A stretch of 64,000 nucleotides of DNA from Pontibacillus chungwhensis BH030062 (GCF_000770675.1 NZ_AVBG01000008.1:124001-188000), one strand, 5' to 3'; shown: positions 45,122 through 54,843, counted from the first letter of the stretch. Numbers and translations are program-made. Notes: a model not told the origin generated them from the sequence alone.

Positions 45122-46051
45122 ATGCCTATTAATATACCAGAGCAACTTCCTGCTAAAGACATCTTGGAGAAAGAAAACATCTTTCTCATGGAAGACCCAC
45201 GCGCCAATAACCAGGATATCCGTCCTTTGAATATCCTCATTCTGAACTTAATGCCAGAGAAAGAGAAAACCGAACGCCAATTGCTACGTTTACTCAGTAA
45301 TTCACCATTACAAGTTAACGTCGAATTCATACACACGTCTACATACGAATCGAAAAATATTAGCAAGTCCCATTTGAGTCAGTTCTACAAAACATATGAT
45401 GACATTAAAGAGAAAAATTACGACGGGATGATTATTACTGGCGCCCCTGTCGAGCAGCTCCCTTTTGAAGAAGTAGCATACTGGGAAGAACTAACGGAAA
45501 TTATGGAATGGACGAAAACAAACGTTACCTCTGTGCTTCATATTTGTTGGGGTGCACAAGCGGCTCTGTATCATCATTACGGAATTAAGAAGTATGAACT
45601 GCCTGAGAAAATATCGGGTGTTTTTCAACATCGTATTATGAATGAGACGAATAAGTTAATCCGCGGAATGGATGATGCGTTCCTGGCTCCTCATTCACGC
45701 TACACTGATGTATCAGAAGAGGAGATTCTTGCGAACGACCGATTAACGCTCCTTGCTTCATCAAAGGAAGCTGGGGCATTATTGATGATGTCTAATGATG
45801 AGAAGCATGTGATGATCACCGGTCATATCGAGTATGAATCGACTACATTAGCTGAAGAATATGAGCGCGATATAGCAAAAGGGCTCGATGTCAATGTTCC
45901 ATCCGGTTACTATCCAGATGACGACCCTGAACAGAAACCTCTCAATCGCTGGCGATCACAGGCCTACCTGCTATTCTCGAATTGGCTGAATTATTGCGTT
46001 TATCAGGAGACTCCTTACGAATGGGGCACGGAGGGTTTGTGGAGCATTTAG
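45122..46051 (+). CDS. metA: Homoserine O-acyltransferase, probably acetyltransferase
   Basis: A 309-residue MetA-type enzyme starting methionine synthesis. Numbering matches E. coli MetA: Cys142 lies in [17 protein letters not shown], and the His/Glu pair is in [10 protein letters not shown]. Residue 111 is Glu ([13 protein letters not shown]), the residue linked to acetyl-CoA rather than succinyl-CoA use in Bacillus MetA. GGGGTGA precedes the ATG. TATAAT at 45075-45080 is a possible -10 box without a clear -35. I see no S-box upstream, unlike B. subtilis metA. Confidence 0.92.
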   Translation: MPINIPEQLPAKDILEKENIFLMEDPRANNQDIRPLNILILNLMPEKEKTERQLLRLLSNSPLQVNVEFIHTSTYESKNISKSHLSQFYKTYDDIKEKNYDGMIITGAPVEQLPFEEVAYWEELTEIMEWTKTNVTSVLHICWGAQAALYHHYGIKKYELPEKISGVFQHRIMNETNKLIRGMDDAFLAPHSRYTDVSEEEILANDRLTLLASSKEAGALLMMSNDEKHVMITGHIEYESTTLAEEYERDIAKGLDVNVPSGYYPDDDPEQKPLNRWRSQAYLLFSNWLNYCVYQETPYEWGTEGLWSI

Positions 46052-46376
46052 CGGGCCGGGGGGACAAGCGGGCCGCGTGGACCATGGGGACAGGTACCTT
46101 GTCCCCATGGGGGCATCTACTACCTTTTGCATCCTTTCTCAAGTCAAAAGGTAACAGAGAGCGACATTCTCTTACCTTTCAAGCTTTATAACCTTTAAAA
46201 AGGTCATTGGTAGCCTCGCTCTCTTACTTTTTGAATACAAAAACCTAATAAAAGGTCACTGATCGGTTGAATCAGTGACCTTTTTTCATTTTATCTACCT
46301 CATAACGTCACAAATACAGCCACTTTTACTGCCCCCTGCCCAAAAAAGTGGGACAAGGTACCTGTCCCCCCTTCCC
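46052..46376. repeat. Composite repeat copy C (REP, ~52-nt units, hairpin, inverted REP)
   Basis: It begins after the metA stop with GC-rich sequence and a decayed REP. CCATGGGGACA..TGTCCCCATGG (46082-46110) is an 11-bp-arm palindrome. Unit cores stand at 46149 (GGTAACAGAG), 46202 (GGTCATTGGT), 46254 (GGTCACTGAT) and 46306 (CGTCACAAAT). A perfect 14-bp hairpin spans 46250-46284 with T6. The inverted REP GTGGGACAAGGTACCTGTCC is at 46349-46368. It fills most of the 366-bp gap. Confidence 0.85.
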
Positions 46377-46409
46377 AAAAAAATACCCACCCCTAAAAGG
46401 GGTGGGTAT
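46377..46409 (-). terminator. Terminator of the UPF0182 gene
   Basis: ATACCCACCCCT (46383-46394) pairs with AGGGGTGGGTAT (46398-46409). On the minus strand it is followed by seven T. Confidence 0.9.
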
Positions 46410-46417
46410 GGCATCTA

Positions 46418-49231
46418 TTATCCTTCTGTATCAGAAGAAGATTCTTCAGACTCCTCTTCACCATCATTTTCCGGCTGGGAAGGTTGTTGTTCTTGTTGAG
46501 CTTCTTCCAACAAGGACTGAATCTCCTCCATAATACGTCCGGCTTCTTGATAGTTTCCTTCTGACGTTTGTTCCTGATACTGATCAAATAGATCGGATAC
46601 TTCTTGAAGCACTTGACTTGATTCAAGCATTTCTCCTGTATCAGGTGTCTCGCCTTGCTCACCTTCTCCTTCTGGCGCTTCGCTATCAGGATCAATGCGG
46701 GATAGCAAGACTTCTAAAGCACGGTCAAAGGTCGGCTCCATCACAATCTGGTTCTGATAGGCAACGATGACCTGTTTGACTTCTGGTAAAGATGTTTCAT
46801 TAGAAGATTTTATATAGATTGGTTCCGCGTAAAGGATCGTATCCTCAATTGGCAGAACGAGTAAGTTTCCTCGGATAACCTCAGATCCACCTTGAGACCA
46901 CAGATTCAATTGCTGCGAAATATCGCTGTCCTGGTTAATTCGGTTCTCGATTTGTTGCGGACCGTATACGTTTTCTTGTTTAGGGAATTCGTACACCATC
47001 ATCTCCCCGTAGTTATCCCCATCGTTTCGAACACCCATCCAAGCAATCATATTTTGACGATTACGCGGAGTGAATGGAGTCATGAGGACGAATTCTTCTT
47101 CCTCTGCTTCAGGCAGACGCATCGTCACATAATAGGGTTCCATCGTTACATCGTCGTTAAAGTATTTCTCCGTTGGAATCTCCCAGTAGTCCTCACGATT
47201 ATAGAAGACTTCAAGATTCGTCATGTGATACGTCTGATACAGATTAGACTGGATCTTGAACAGATCGATCGGATAACGGAAGTGACTGCGAACATCTTCA
47301 GGCACTTCTTCTGTGAACAGGTCTGGGAAGATATTGCGGTACGTCCCAAGCAATGGCTCTTCAGGGTCTACCACATAAAACGTTGTTTCTCCTGTATACG
47401 CATCTACGGTTACTTTCACCGAGTTACGGATATAGTTTTTACTTCCTTCATAGGCCTCAGAGTAAGGATAATTACTCTCTGTTACATATGCATCAATCAT
47501 CCAGGCCATTGTGCCATCATCTCTGACGAAAATATATGGATCCTCATCATAAGAAAGGAATGGTGCAATACGCTCCACACGATCCATAATGTTTCGTGTC
47601 TGAAGCATTTGGCTATCCCCCGTTACCTGGTCCGAAACAAATAATCGGAACGATCCTTCATCAAGAGCAAAAAGTGCCCGGTTAATACCAGATAGCGGAA
47701 TGCCGGTATCCGCTTCAAAACGGTTCGACTTGTTCTCATCCCCAGAAGGATAATCAAACTCGTCGACCCCACTATTTACAACAACCGTGTCATACTGCTC
47801 TTCACCGAAGTAAACTTGCGGTCGTGTGATCTCCAGTTCTCCTTGAGGAGGCAAGTTCTGAACCATATACTCCGGTTGTCCTTGTGGTGTAATCTCATGA
47901 ACGTTACTCATCGCAAGCCCGTAACCGTGCGTATAACGAAGGTTCTGGTTCACCCACGTCTGTGCTTGTGAAGGTAAGTCAGACGTATTCAATTCACGAG
48001 CTCCCAAGAAGACTTGTTGGTACTCCCCGTCAATGTTGTAACGATCAATATCAATATCATTAAATTCGTAATACGTACGGAACGTTTGCAGCTGATTGTA
48101 CACATCAAGAATTGGTCGACTATCATTAATGCGTACATTATTAATCGTATCCTGGTTTCGTTCCACCATCTCACGATCAAGCGTATCCGCTCCAGGATGC
48201 TGAGCCTCCGTCATATCCTCAAGCTCATAGGCAGTTCTTGTCATAGAGAGGTTCTCTTCCAAATAAGGACTTTCTTTAGAAAATTCATTCGGCGACACAA
48301 CGAAGTTTTGTACAATCATGGATGCACCTTGTGCCACAATCCCCACGACAATATAAAGAATAATCGGCAGAATCATGCTCTTCCAATTGCCACGGAATAA
48401 AGAAATGATCACCCAGATTGTACCGAGTAAAGCGACACCAGCCAGAACATATGAAGCTGGGTTATTAATCACATCGTCCGTATAGCTTAAGCCATGCACA
48501 ACACTTTGTTGCGCCACATTGACCTGATTGGTAAGTAGTGAATAGAACGGTTCAAGCACATGTTGCGCTGCTAGTAACACACCAATAATCGCTAGCGTCG
48601 TACCTAGATGCAATTGCGCCGTACGACTTGTGCGATACATCGTGAAAACAGAATACAACCCAATTTCCACAAACAAGAAGAAAATCGCAAGACCTAGTAC
48701 TGTCGATAGTGCGAACTCTATAAATGGCAGCACGAACATATAGAAGGATACATCACGATCAAAGTGTGGATCGCTTACACCGAAAGGCTCATAATTTAAA
48801 AACTTAAGCCATGGCTCCCAGCCCACTCCTTGAACAATTGTACTTCCAATCAGTCCAATGAATAGAGCCAAAAGAAGTACCAACGATCGACTCCACTTCT
48901 TACTCGTAACAAGCGTCGGTAACTGCCCTTCATTAAAGTGTCTTAGATAAGATTTCCGTACCCAACTAAACGTAATGTAGGTACAAACCGCGAAGAGGAT
49001 AAAGCCAACAATCCCAAGCATAAACTTGCTCGTCAGAATCGTCATGTAGGAATCCTGGTACCCCACTGTCCCCATCCATATGTATTCCGTAATCCAGTTT
49101 AAGGACAAAAGAGTGAGAACCAACAAAGCAATGACAACAAACCCTATCTTCCCAAACCATCCTCCAAACTTTTTCATCTTTTTATTTCCACCAGAGGGAA
49201 ATCCTCTGACATTACTCGTCTCGTTGTCCAA
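46418..49231 (-). CDS. UPF0182 family large membrane protein
   Basis: A 937-residue protein with seven membrane helices in the first ~340 residues (the first is VVIALLVLTLLSLNWI), then a large outer domain with HPGADTLDREMVERNQDTINNVRINDSRP, LRYTHGYGLAMSNV, PQVYFGEE and YPIDLFKIQSNLYQTYHM, all family landmarks. The acidic Gln/Glu-rich C-terminus is low complexity. Function unknown. It starts with TTG at 49231, 7 nt after AGGAGG. Confidence 0.9.
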   Translation of the reverse strand: MDNETSNVRGFPSGGNKKMKKFGGWFGKIGFVVIALLVLTLLSLNWITEYIWMGTVGYQDSYMTILTSKFMLGIVGFILFAVCTYITFSWVRKSYLRHFNEGQLPTLVTSKKWSRSLVLLLALFIGLIGSTIVQGVGWEPWLKFLNYEPFGVSDPHFDRDVSFYMFVLPFIEFALSTVLGLAIFFLFVEIGLYSVFTMYRTSRTAQLHLGTTLAIIGVLLAAQHVLEPFYSLLTNQVNVAQQSVVHGLSYTDDVINNPASYVLAGVALLGTIWVIISLFRGNWKSMILPIILYIVVGIVAQGASMIVQNFVVSPNEFSKESPYLEENLSMTRTAYELEDMTEAQHPGADTLDREMVERNQDTINNVRINDSRPILDVYNQLQTFRTYYEFNDIDIDRYNIDGEYQQVFLGARELNTSDLPSQAQTWVNQNLRYTHGYGLAMSNVHEITPQGQPEYMVQNLPPQGELEITRPQVYFGEEQYDTVVVNSGVDEFDYPSGDENKSNRFEADTGIPLSGINRALFALDEGSFRLFVSDQVTGDSQMLQTRNIMDRVERIAPFLSYDEDPYIFVRDDGTMAWMIDAYVTESNYPYSEAYEGSKNYIRNSVKVTVDAYTGETTFYVVDPEEPLLGTYRNIFPDLFTEEVPEDVRSHFRYPIDLFKIQSNLYQTYHMTNLEVFYNREDYWEIPTEKYFNDDVTMEPYYVTMRLPEAEEEEFVLMTPFTPRNRQNMIAWMGVRNDGDNYGEMMVYEFPKQENVYGPQQIENRINQDSDISQQLNLWSQGGSEVIRGNLLVLPIEDTILYAEPIYIKSSNETSLPEVKQVIVAYQNQIVMEPTFDRALEVLLSRIDPDSEAPEGEGEQGETPDTGEMLESSQVLQEVSDLFDQYQEQTSEGNYQEAGRIMEEIQSLLEEAQQEQQPSQPENDGEEESEESSSDTEG

Positions 49232-49350
49232 ACCAACGCCTCCTTTTTATCTATACCTAACTATACGATTGAGGATAAGAAATGTTTCGCGATTCTTTAG
49301 TTTGACTATAACGGAATGGTAGGGTCTCTGCAATCAAAGGATGGATCGTC

Positions 49351-49370
49351 TTGATCAAACGTTTGATCAA
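49351..49370. repeat. 20-bp perfect palindrome, copy 3 of 3
   Basis: The exact TTGATCAAACGTTTGATCAA, followed by TTTTTTAT. Here it lies between divergent genes, unlike the other two copies. Confidence 0.95.
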
Positions 49371-49398
49371 TTTTTTATAGAGGGCGGGAGTAGCGGTT

Positions 49399-49605
49399 GG
49401 ATCTGTGACCTTTTGTGTACTTTTTTCTAGTAAAGGACTCTGATAAGGGGGCTCTTTCACCTTTTAAAAGGTTTTATACGTAAAAGGTCATTGATCTTGG
49501 TCTTCTCTTACCTTTTAAGATCTTTTATGCATAAAAAGACTTTGATATCTTGTTTCTCTTACGTTTTGAAAAGTTATACCAATGCAAAGGTCATCGATCA
49601 GCTCC
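49399..49605. repeat. Array E of ~52-nt degenerate units
   Basis: It starts with half a hairpin arm (GGATCTGTGACCTTTT, 49399-49414). Cores are at 49435 (GGACTCTGAT), 49486 (GGTCATTGAT), 49537 (AGACTTTGAT) and 49589 (GGTCATCGAT), 51-52 nt apart. No REP ends are visible. With the palindrome it fills the 489-bp gap. Confidence 0.78.
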
Positions 49606-49720
49606 TTCTATTCCCTTCTTCATAATTCAGTCATCCGAAACATCACTGACCAGGGAACTGACCACCCAACCCCCACCTGTGCTATACTCAAATTATCCCG
49701 TATCAGAAAGGAATGAAGCT

Positions 49721-50626
49721 ATGTCGCTATATAAACTTCGAACAAAGCCGCTCCACTTAGCCACTTTAGAAATCCTCCAAAGAAGAATGACACTCTCCCC
49801 AAAAGCAAGTAACGATTATACACGCTGGCTTAAAGGCTTCGAAGGAGAACAACGCTTTGATCAATTCATCGAACCAATCGCCAACGAATCGTATTTACTA
49901 CATGACCTCTTGTTAAAAAAGCAAAACACAACCTTCCAAATCGACTCCCTGTTGATTACACCTGAGAAAATTTATCTTTTTGAGATTAAAAACTACGAAG
50001 GTGATTTTCTCTACGAAGATGAGAAATTCTATCGCTTACCGAATACTGAAATCCTTAACCCGCTCCATCAGTTACAAAGAGCCGCTGCATTACTTGGCCA
50101 ACTATTGAAGTCCCACGGACATACGATACCGATTGAAGGATACGTCATCTTCATTCACCCGCACTTCCACCTTTACAATGCTCCCCTGACACCATCCATC
50201 ATATTTCCTACTCAAATAAAACCCTTCCTAGAACAACTCAAGACGGCTTCACTGCTCACTTCTTATCATGAACGACTAGCGCAGGATTTGAACGACCTCC
50301 ACCTCAATGATTCTGCCTTAAATGAAATACCGTCCTATACGTTTGACTCATTGCAAAAAGGGATGAGCTGCTTTCAATGCTTCTCCTTTTCTGTTCGTCT
50401 TAACGGCCACAGGTGTCTTTGCGAAAATTGTGGCGCCTACGAAGCTTATAGGGATGCGCTTTTGAGAAACGTGGACGAGTTCAAGATGCTTTTTCCTGAT
50501 GAAAAGATCAGGACTAAACTCATTTATGAATGGGGCGGGAAACTCGGAAGTTATAAAAGGATACGCACCGTGCTTCAGAAGCATTTCACCAAAAAACGTA
50601 ATAATCGATGGATGTACTTTGAATAG
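49721..50626 (+). CDS. NERD-domain protein with C-terminal zinc-finger-like motif
   Basis: A 301-residue protein. The nuclease-related NERD domain (about residues 35-150) shows GFEGEQRFDQFI, TFQIDSLLITPEKIYLFEIKNYEGDF (D and E-x-K of a nuclease-like fold). Near residues 212-236 stand CFQCFSF and RCLCENCG, a likely zinc ribbon. DNA binding or processing is plausible but untested for the family. AAAGGAATG precedes the ATG at 49721; the longer upstream frame runs through repeat array E and is rejected. Confidence 0.82.
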   Translation: MSLYKLRTKPLHLATLEILQRRMTLSPKASNDYTRWLKGFEGEQRFDQFIEPIANESYLLHDLLLKKQNTTFQIDSLLITPEKIYLFEIKNYEGDFLYEDEKFYRLPNTEILNPLHQLQRAAALLGQLLKSHGHTIPIEGYVIFIHPHFHLYNAPLTPSIIFPTQIKPFLEQLKTASLLTSYHERLAQDLNDLHLNDSALNEIPSYTFDSLQKGMSCFQCFSFSVRLNGHRCLCENCGAYEAYRDALLRNVDEFKMLFPDEKIRTKLIYEWGGKLGSYKRIRTVLQKHFTKKRNNRWMYFE

Positions 50627-50656
50627 GAACTGGTACAAGCGTGCGGATCAATGACT

Positions 50657-50990
50657 CTATGAAGACACTCCACACAAAAAAGGGAACTGATCTCTGGCTT
50701 CGCTTACATTATAGTCCCTCTCACTACAAATAGGGCACTGAGTAGGTGCCTCCCTTACTTTTCAGCTTACCAACCAAGGAAAAGGTCACTGATCTAGTCC
50801 ATCAGTGACATTTATTCTCTTCACAACGTCATTAATACTCTGACCTTCGACCAGGCCAGTTGCACCCTGGTGATCTTTTACCTTTGTGGGATCTTTACTA
50901 GAAAAAATGTCATTGATTACTTGCCTCTCTTACCCTGCAGCCCTCCATACTACAAAAAAGACACTGACCAGTTCTATCAGTGACCTTTTC
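50657..50990. repeat. Array F of ~52-nt degenerate units
   Basis: Cores are at 50682 (GGGAACTGAT), 50733 (GGGCACTGAG), 50784 (GGTCACTGAT, hairpin with ATCAGTGAC at 50801-50809), 50908 (TGTCATTGAT) and 50959 (AGACACTGAC, hairpin with TCAGTGACC). Spacing is 51 nt inside each half, with an irregular middle. It fills the 411-bp gap to 51037. Confidence 0.75.
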
Positions 50991-51037
50991 GCCCTTATTC
51001 TCTACCAAAATGGACCTCAGTCGTACGAACTACTACC

Positions 51038-51826
51038 TCATTCACTCACCTTCGCCATCCACTCCGATAACTCTTCAAACCGACCATTTACACGATAAAA
51101 CTCCGCCTCTTCCTTCATCTGAACATTCCTTTTAAAGCTACAAGCCTTTCTACTCTTAATCTCATCAGCATAGTCCTTCAATTTATACGCCATCTTCAAC
51201 GTATCCCCATAAATCTTATGAGTATCCCAGCGCTCATCTCCCCCCTTACAAGCAACCAATTTCGAGCCTGAACCCCCTCTGTATTCCACTTTCCACGTAT
51301 AGTTCAGCTCCAAATCGTTTAGATATTGCTCCTTAATAACCTGAAACCACGCTCCGCTATACACACCAGAGAATTGAAGGTTAGGAGCGAATTTCAGATG
51401 CCCGTCGCAGCCTGCTAGACATGGGATCCCCGCTTGGTTGACCGCCTTCACGAAGCTCGAAATGTATGGATCAAGCTTCAACGCATCAACCTTCAGTCCA
51501 TGCTTTCGGTTTACGAACGCTCTCCATCTGAAGTGATAGCCTTCCATACTGACAGGGAACTCCTCACCACGGTAAGCTGTAATCTTCTTCATCATGATGA
51601 CCGGGAACTTATTCGTGAGCAGTTGAAAACGATCGTCATTCCAGAAGATTGGAATGTTCAAGCTGTTCAGGAGTCTCTTCACATCTACTAGATCCGCCTT
51701 TGAACTTCCACTCGTCAATGCTAAAAACGGCCCATCCTTCTCCACCAAGAACCCTCTCATCTCAAGCGCCTCGCGTAACCTTTCTTGACCGTCCATCTTT
51801 TCTAGGGAAAATAAATTTGATCTCAT
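51038..51826 (-). CDS. Hypothetical protein, not recognised
   Basis: A 262-residue soluble protein starting with ATG behind GAGGAGG. A notable stretch is IPCLAGCDGHLKFAPNLQFSGVYSGAWFQ in the middle; RWRAFVNRKHGLKVDALKLDPYISSFV precedes it. There is no membrane helix or signal peptide, and I know no family. Ribosome site and codon usage argue that it is a real gene. It lies at the edge of the accessory group with the DUF2075/MazG pair. Confidence 0.7.
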   Translation of the reverse strand: MRSNLFSLEKMDGQERLREALEMRGFLVEKDGPFLALTSGSSKADLVDVKRLLNSLNIPIFWNDDRFQLLTNKFPVIMMKKITAYRGEEFPVSMEGYHFRWRAFVNRKHGLKVDALKLDPYISSFVKAVNQAGIPCLAGCDGHLKFAPNLQFSGVYSGAWFQVIKEQYLNDLELNYTWKVEYRGGSGSKLVACKGGDERWDTHKIYGDTLKMAYKLKDYADEIKSRKACSFKRNVQMKEEAEFYRVNGRFEELSEWMAKVSE

Positions 51827-51871
51827 ATGATCGCCTCCTCATTTATTACCCTAAGTATAAAAGAAAGAGGA

Positions 51872-52861
51872 TTACAAAATTGTAATCCCCTCGCGTGACC
51901 TAACACCTCTACGGCTATTGTGCTTATAGTGAACATTTCCTTTCAAACATTCGTGATTCCAAACATAATGACCATTCGTCATTTTCAGAAGTTGTTTCCC
52001 ATCAATCCCGGTTGCTTTTTCTATATCTGAGCGAATACTTCTGACCATCCTCGGAACATAAGAAGAAGACATTTCACTAGCATTATACTCCCAAAGCACC
52101 TCAGAAAGCTGAGCTACTGTTAACCCATCCTTACTCAGCATAACTGCTTCTAATATTTGCGTATTTACAGTTGAAAAGCTGACACATTCCTCTGACCCAT
52201 TTAGCTCAGTACGGTATGGATGAATAATTAAAACCGCGCGTTCACCGTTTGATACGCTATATTCTATATCATCCTCTGTTTCCACCAGCGTCCCATGTTG
52301 CTCAGTAAGAGGGATATAGCCCTTCTTCTTAACTTTAATTTTCGCTTGATAAGGTGTGAGAAAAGTGGAGAGAACACGATCTTCCCTTGCTTTCTCTTCA
52401 ACTTTAAATAAATAGCTATAGGCATCCTTAAATAACAACAACCTGTAATAACAAAGCGCCATGTTACAGAACAACTTATAACTCTGTTTATCATCAAGCC
52501 CCAATTTAAGCGCGCGTTCTGCATAAAATAGGGCGCCCTCATAGTTGCCTTTTTTCTCTAATAAAAAAGATAGGTGATAACAAGGCCGAGGATCTTCCGG
52601 AGCAATGTAAGCCGCCTGCTTCAAGTTACGGACGGCACGCTCAAAGTTTGCGAACTTCATCTTTTCATTTCGTCCAAGGTTCAAATAAAGCCTAGAGAGC
52701 TCCTGTAAGTATTCACTTTTATTCTCTTTATCTACTTTTATACATTTTTCATAAAGCGTAATACCAGATTGGATCCACTCTTGCTCTTCCTCTTCTTCAT
52801 CGATGCCCTGCATGTTTTCCCAATCGTAGAGCTGTTGTTTTAATTGAAGGATGTTTTCCAA
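51872..52861 (-). CDS. TPR protein with C-terminal winged-helix domain
   Basis: A 329-residue protein. Tetratricopeptide-like helices cover about residues 20-175 (AVRNLKQAAYIAPEDPRPCYHLSFLLEKKGNYEGALFYAERALKLG is the clearest). After a linker, residues about 225-310 resemble an OmpR/SARP-type winged helix (STVNTQILEAVMLSKDGLTVAQLSEVLW ... VPRMVRSIRSDIEKATG). It may be a regulator. I use the TTG at 52861, 7 nt after AAGGAGG. Confidence 0.72.
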   Translation of the reverse strand: MENILQLKQQLYDWENMQGIDEEEEEQEWIQSGITLYEKCIKVDKENKSEYLQELSRLYLNLGRNEKMKFANFERAVRNLKQAAYIAPEDPRPCYHLSFLLEKKGNYEGALFYAERALKLGLDDKQSYKLFCNMALCYYRLLLFKDAYSYLFKVEEKAREDRVLSTFLTPYQAKIKVKKKGYIPLTEQHGTLVETEDDIEYSVSNGERAVLIIHPYRTELNGSEECVSFSTVNTQILEAVMLSKDGLTVAQLSEVLWEYNASEMSSSYVPRMVRSIRSDIEKATGIDGKQLLKMTNGHYVWNHECLKGNVHYKHNSRRGVRSREGITIL

Positions 52862-52992
52862 GCGTACACCTCCTTGTTTCTGCTCTTTGTAAATACAACA
52901 AATCATATCTATGAAGATTCACCTTCTCTAAAGTTTCCACCACTCTGCCTAGGCCATCAAATCCTATTTCTCACTATCATAATATTTGAAGC

Positions 52993-54843
52993 CTACTTAA
53001 AAAAACTCTTCCTAAGGTACTCACCCAACTCTTCATCACAACAATAAACATAACACCCCTTCATCCCACGTGTCATAAGCGTCTTATACGTATTCCTCAC
53101 CAAATCAAACAAAGGATCCTTTTCCCCTTTCTTAGGCTTACGAGGTCTAGCGCCTTTATCCTTAAACTCTTCTCTGCGCACAATAAGGGAATTCGTTTCC
53201 GGGTCATACCCCAGGTCCTTCCCAATAATGACACCTACATAATCCATCTCTAACCCTTGGACAGTATGAATGCACCCCACCTGCTCTGCACAGTCAGGGT
53301 GAATTGCCCAATCTATTCGATTTGGGTCGTTCCAAGGAAGAGCAAAATTATGTTCTGGTATCGTTACATCAAGGGGAAGTTCTCTCCCTTTTGAGTTCTT
53401 ATCCCAATCCCAAGCATACCCTGCCAATAACCTTCCTGAACGTTTATTGACGATCTCTTCTGTTAGTTCATGGGGATTTGAAACCACTTTAAAGTCAAAA
53501 TCACCTTCTAGATCAACCTCTTCATCGGAGTAACCTAATACACTATTCAACCATTCAATGTAATTCCCTGAACCCGAACACCGATACTGCGAATCGAGTT
53601 CAACGGTATGCATTGTAGCACCTTGTTTGGCTGCTTCTTCTCTAATGACCTTTTCACTTCCAATATCCTTTTTAGAAATTACTTGCTCGTCATCTACAAA
53701 AAAGACACTCACTTTAGAAGATCTAATAATCTGTGTAGCCTGATTCTCACCTTCAATCTTTTTCTTCATATGACCCTGTTCTTTCAAACGATGTGCCTCA
53801 TCGCAGATCAACACATCAAAATAATCTTCTGGTGTGTGGACGTAAGAAGCTGAGCCTTTGAAAAGATCTCTTACTTCTACATGACTAGTAGATCCAATTA
53901 ACTTTTTACGAAGGATTTCTCTGAATGCTTGGTTGGGTGTAATATACTCAGCGTATGCGTTTTGCTTTAATAACTGACTCATAAGATTCAATCCAATAAC
54001 AGATTTTCCGGTTCCGGGTCCACCTTTAATAAGAATCGAGTGCTTATTTTCTGTTTCTTCACTAATTTGACTATAAATACTTAATACTTTCTCAAAAGCT
54101 ACCTTCTGTTCGTCCAGCAACACAAACTCTTCATTTCCATCAATTAAAGATTCTACTGTCTCTACTAGTTTCTTAGAAGGCTTTATTTTTCCATATTCAA
54201 TTGCTTCAGCTATTTCGCCACCCCTACCTTCAGAAACGGTATGGTTAATCCTCTTAGCTAGATCACGATCACTAAATTGAAAGAATAATGGAGATTCAGC
54301 TAAATATCCTTTATAACGCGGGTCTAACAAAGGTTCATTGTCTGGATTCTGAATATAATTATGTAAGTAAGCACAAGAAGACAACTGGATCGAATCGTCC
54401 GTATAAAGATTTTCATTAAAGTTAAGTAAAAACCTTTTGTAAGAGGATGCCTGATAAGAAGGATGAACTGTTTCTCGGTCACGACCTCCTAGAAATGTAG
54501 TTACAATCCCATTCCCATCTGCTAGATTAGCTTTTTGCCACTGTTTTAATTCAATAATCATAGCGTTCTTTTTATTTTGTTTATCACGCCCGGCTATGAT
54601 AAAGTCAATTCTCTTCTCTGTAGAGGGAAGCTTATATTCTAATAGAACATGGGCATCTTTTTCTAATCCAGAGTCTCTTATAACCTTAGCCATTTGAGGC
54701 AACGAGTTTTCCCACGATCTTAACTCATTGAATGACACTACTTTATTCATTTTGTTTAAGACGTTTTCTTTTAAGACATATCCAATTTTATTTTCTTTTA
54801 TATGATTAACGAAGCTTGAGGACGTTTCATTGTAGATAATCAT
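52993..54843 (-). CDS. DUF2075 protein: PD-(D/E)xK-like nuclease fused to SF1 helicase
   Basis: A 616-residue protein. Residues about 65-105 look like a PD-(D/E)xK core: E69, D80 in RIDFIIAG, and E98-x-K100 in IIELKQW. The helicase/ATPase half has Walker A GGPGTGKS (274-281), DEAH (348-351), FFVDDEQ and a final TVQGLEMDYVGVIIG plus TRGMKGCYVYC, matching DUF2075. It likely acts on nucleic acids. The MazG-like gene ends 5 nt upstream, so they form one unit. DUF2075 proteins occur in defence-related islands; a defence role is inference. Confidence 0.82.
   Translation of the reverse strand: MIIYNETSSSFVNHIKENKIGYVLKENVLNKMNKVVSFNELRSWENSLPQMAKVIRDSGLEKDAHVLLEYKLPSTEKRIDFIIAGRDKQNKKNAMIIELKQWQKANLADGNGIVTTFLGGRDRETVHPSYQASSYKRFLLNFNENLYTDDSIQLSSCAYLHNYIQNPDNEPLLDPRYKGYLAESPLFFQFSDRDLAKRINHTVSEGRGGEIAEAIEYGKIKPSKKLVETVESLIDGNEEFVLLDEQKVAFEKVLSIYSQISEETENKHSILIKGGPGTGKSVIGLNLMSQLLKQNAYAEYITPNQAFREILRKKLIGSTSHVEVRDLFKGSASYVHTPEDYFDVLICDEAHRLKEQGHMKKKIEGENQATQIIRSSKVSVFFVDDEQVISKKDIGSEKVIREEAAKQGATMHTVELDSQYRCSGSGNYIEWLNSVLGYSDEEVDLEGDFDFKVVSNPHELTEEIVNKRSGRLLAGYAWDWDKNSKGRELPLDVTIPEHNFALPWNDPNRIDWAIHPDCAEQVGCIHTVQGLEMDYVGVIIGKDLGYDPETNSLIVRREEFKDKGARPRKPKKGEKDPLFDLVRNTYKTLMTRGMKGCYVYCCDEELGEYLRKSFFK

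Noticed and set aside
46275-46533. Short + strand open frames over the terminator region of the UPF0182 gene
   Set aside because: They run through the repeat and terminator and antisense to UPF0182, with no ribosome site.
46892-47644. 250-codon + strand frame inside the UPF0182 gene
   Set aside because: It is antisense to a full-length conserved gene and has no ribosome site or known domain.
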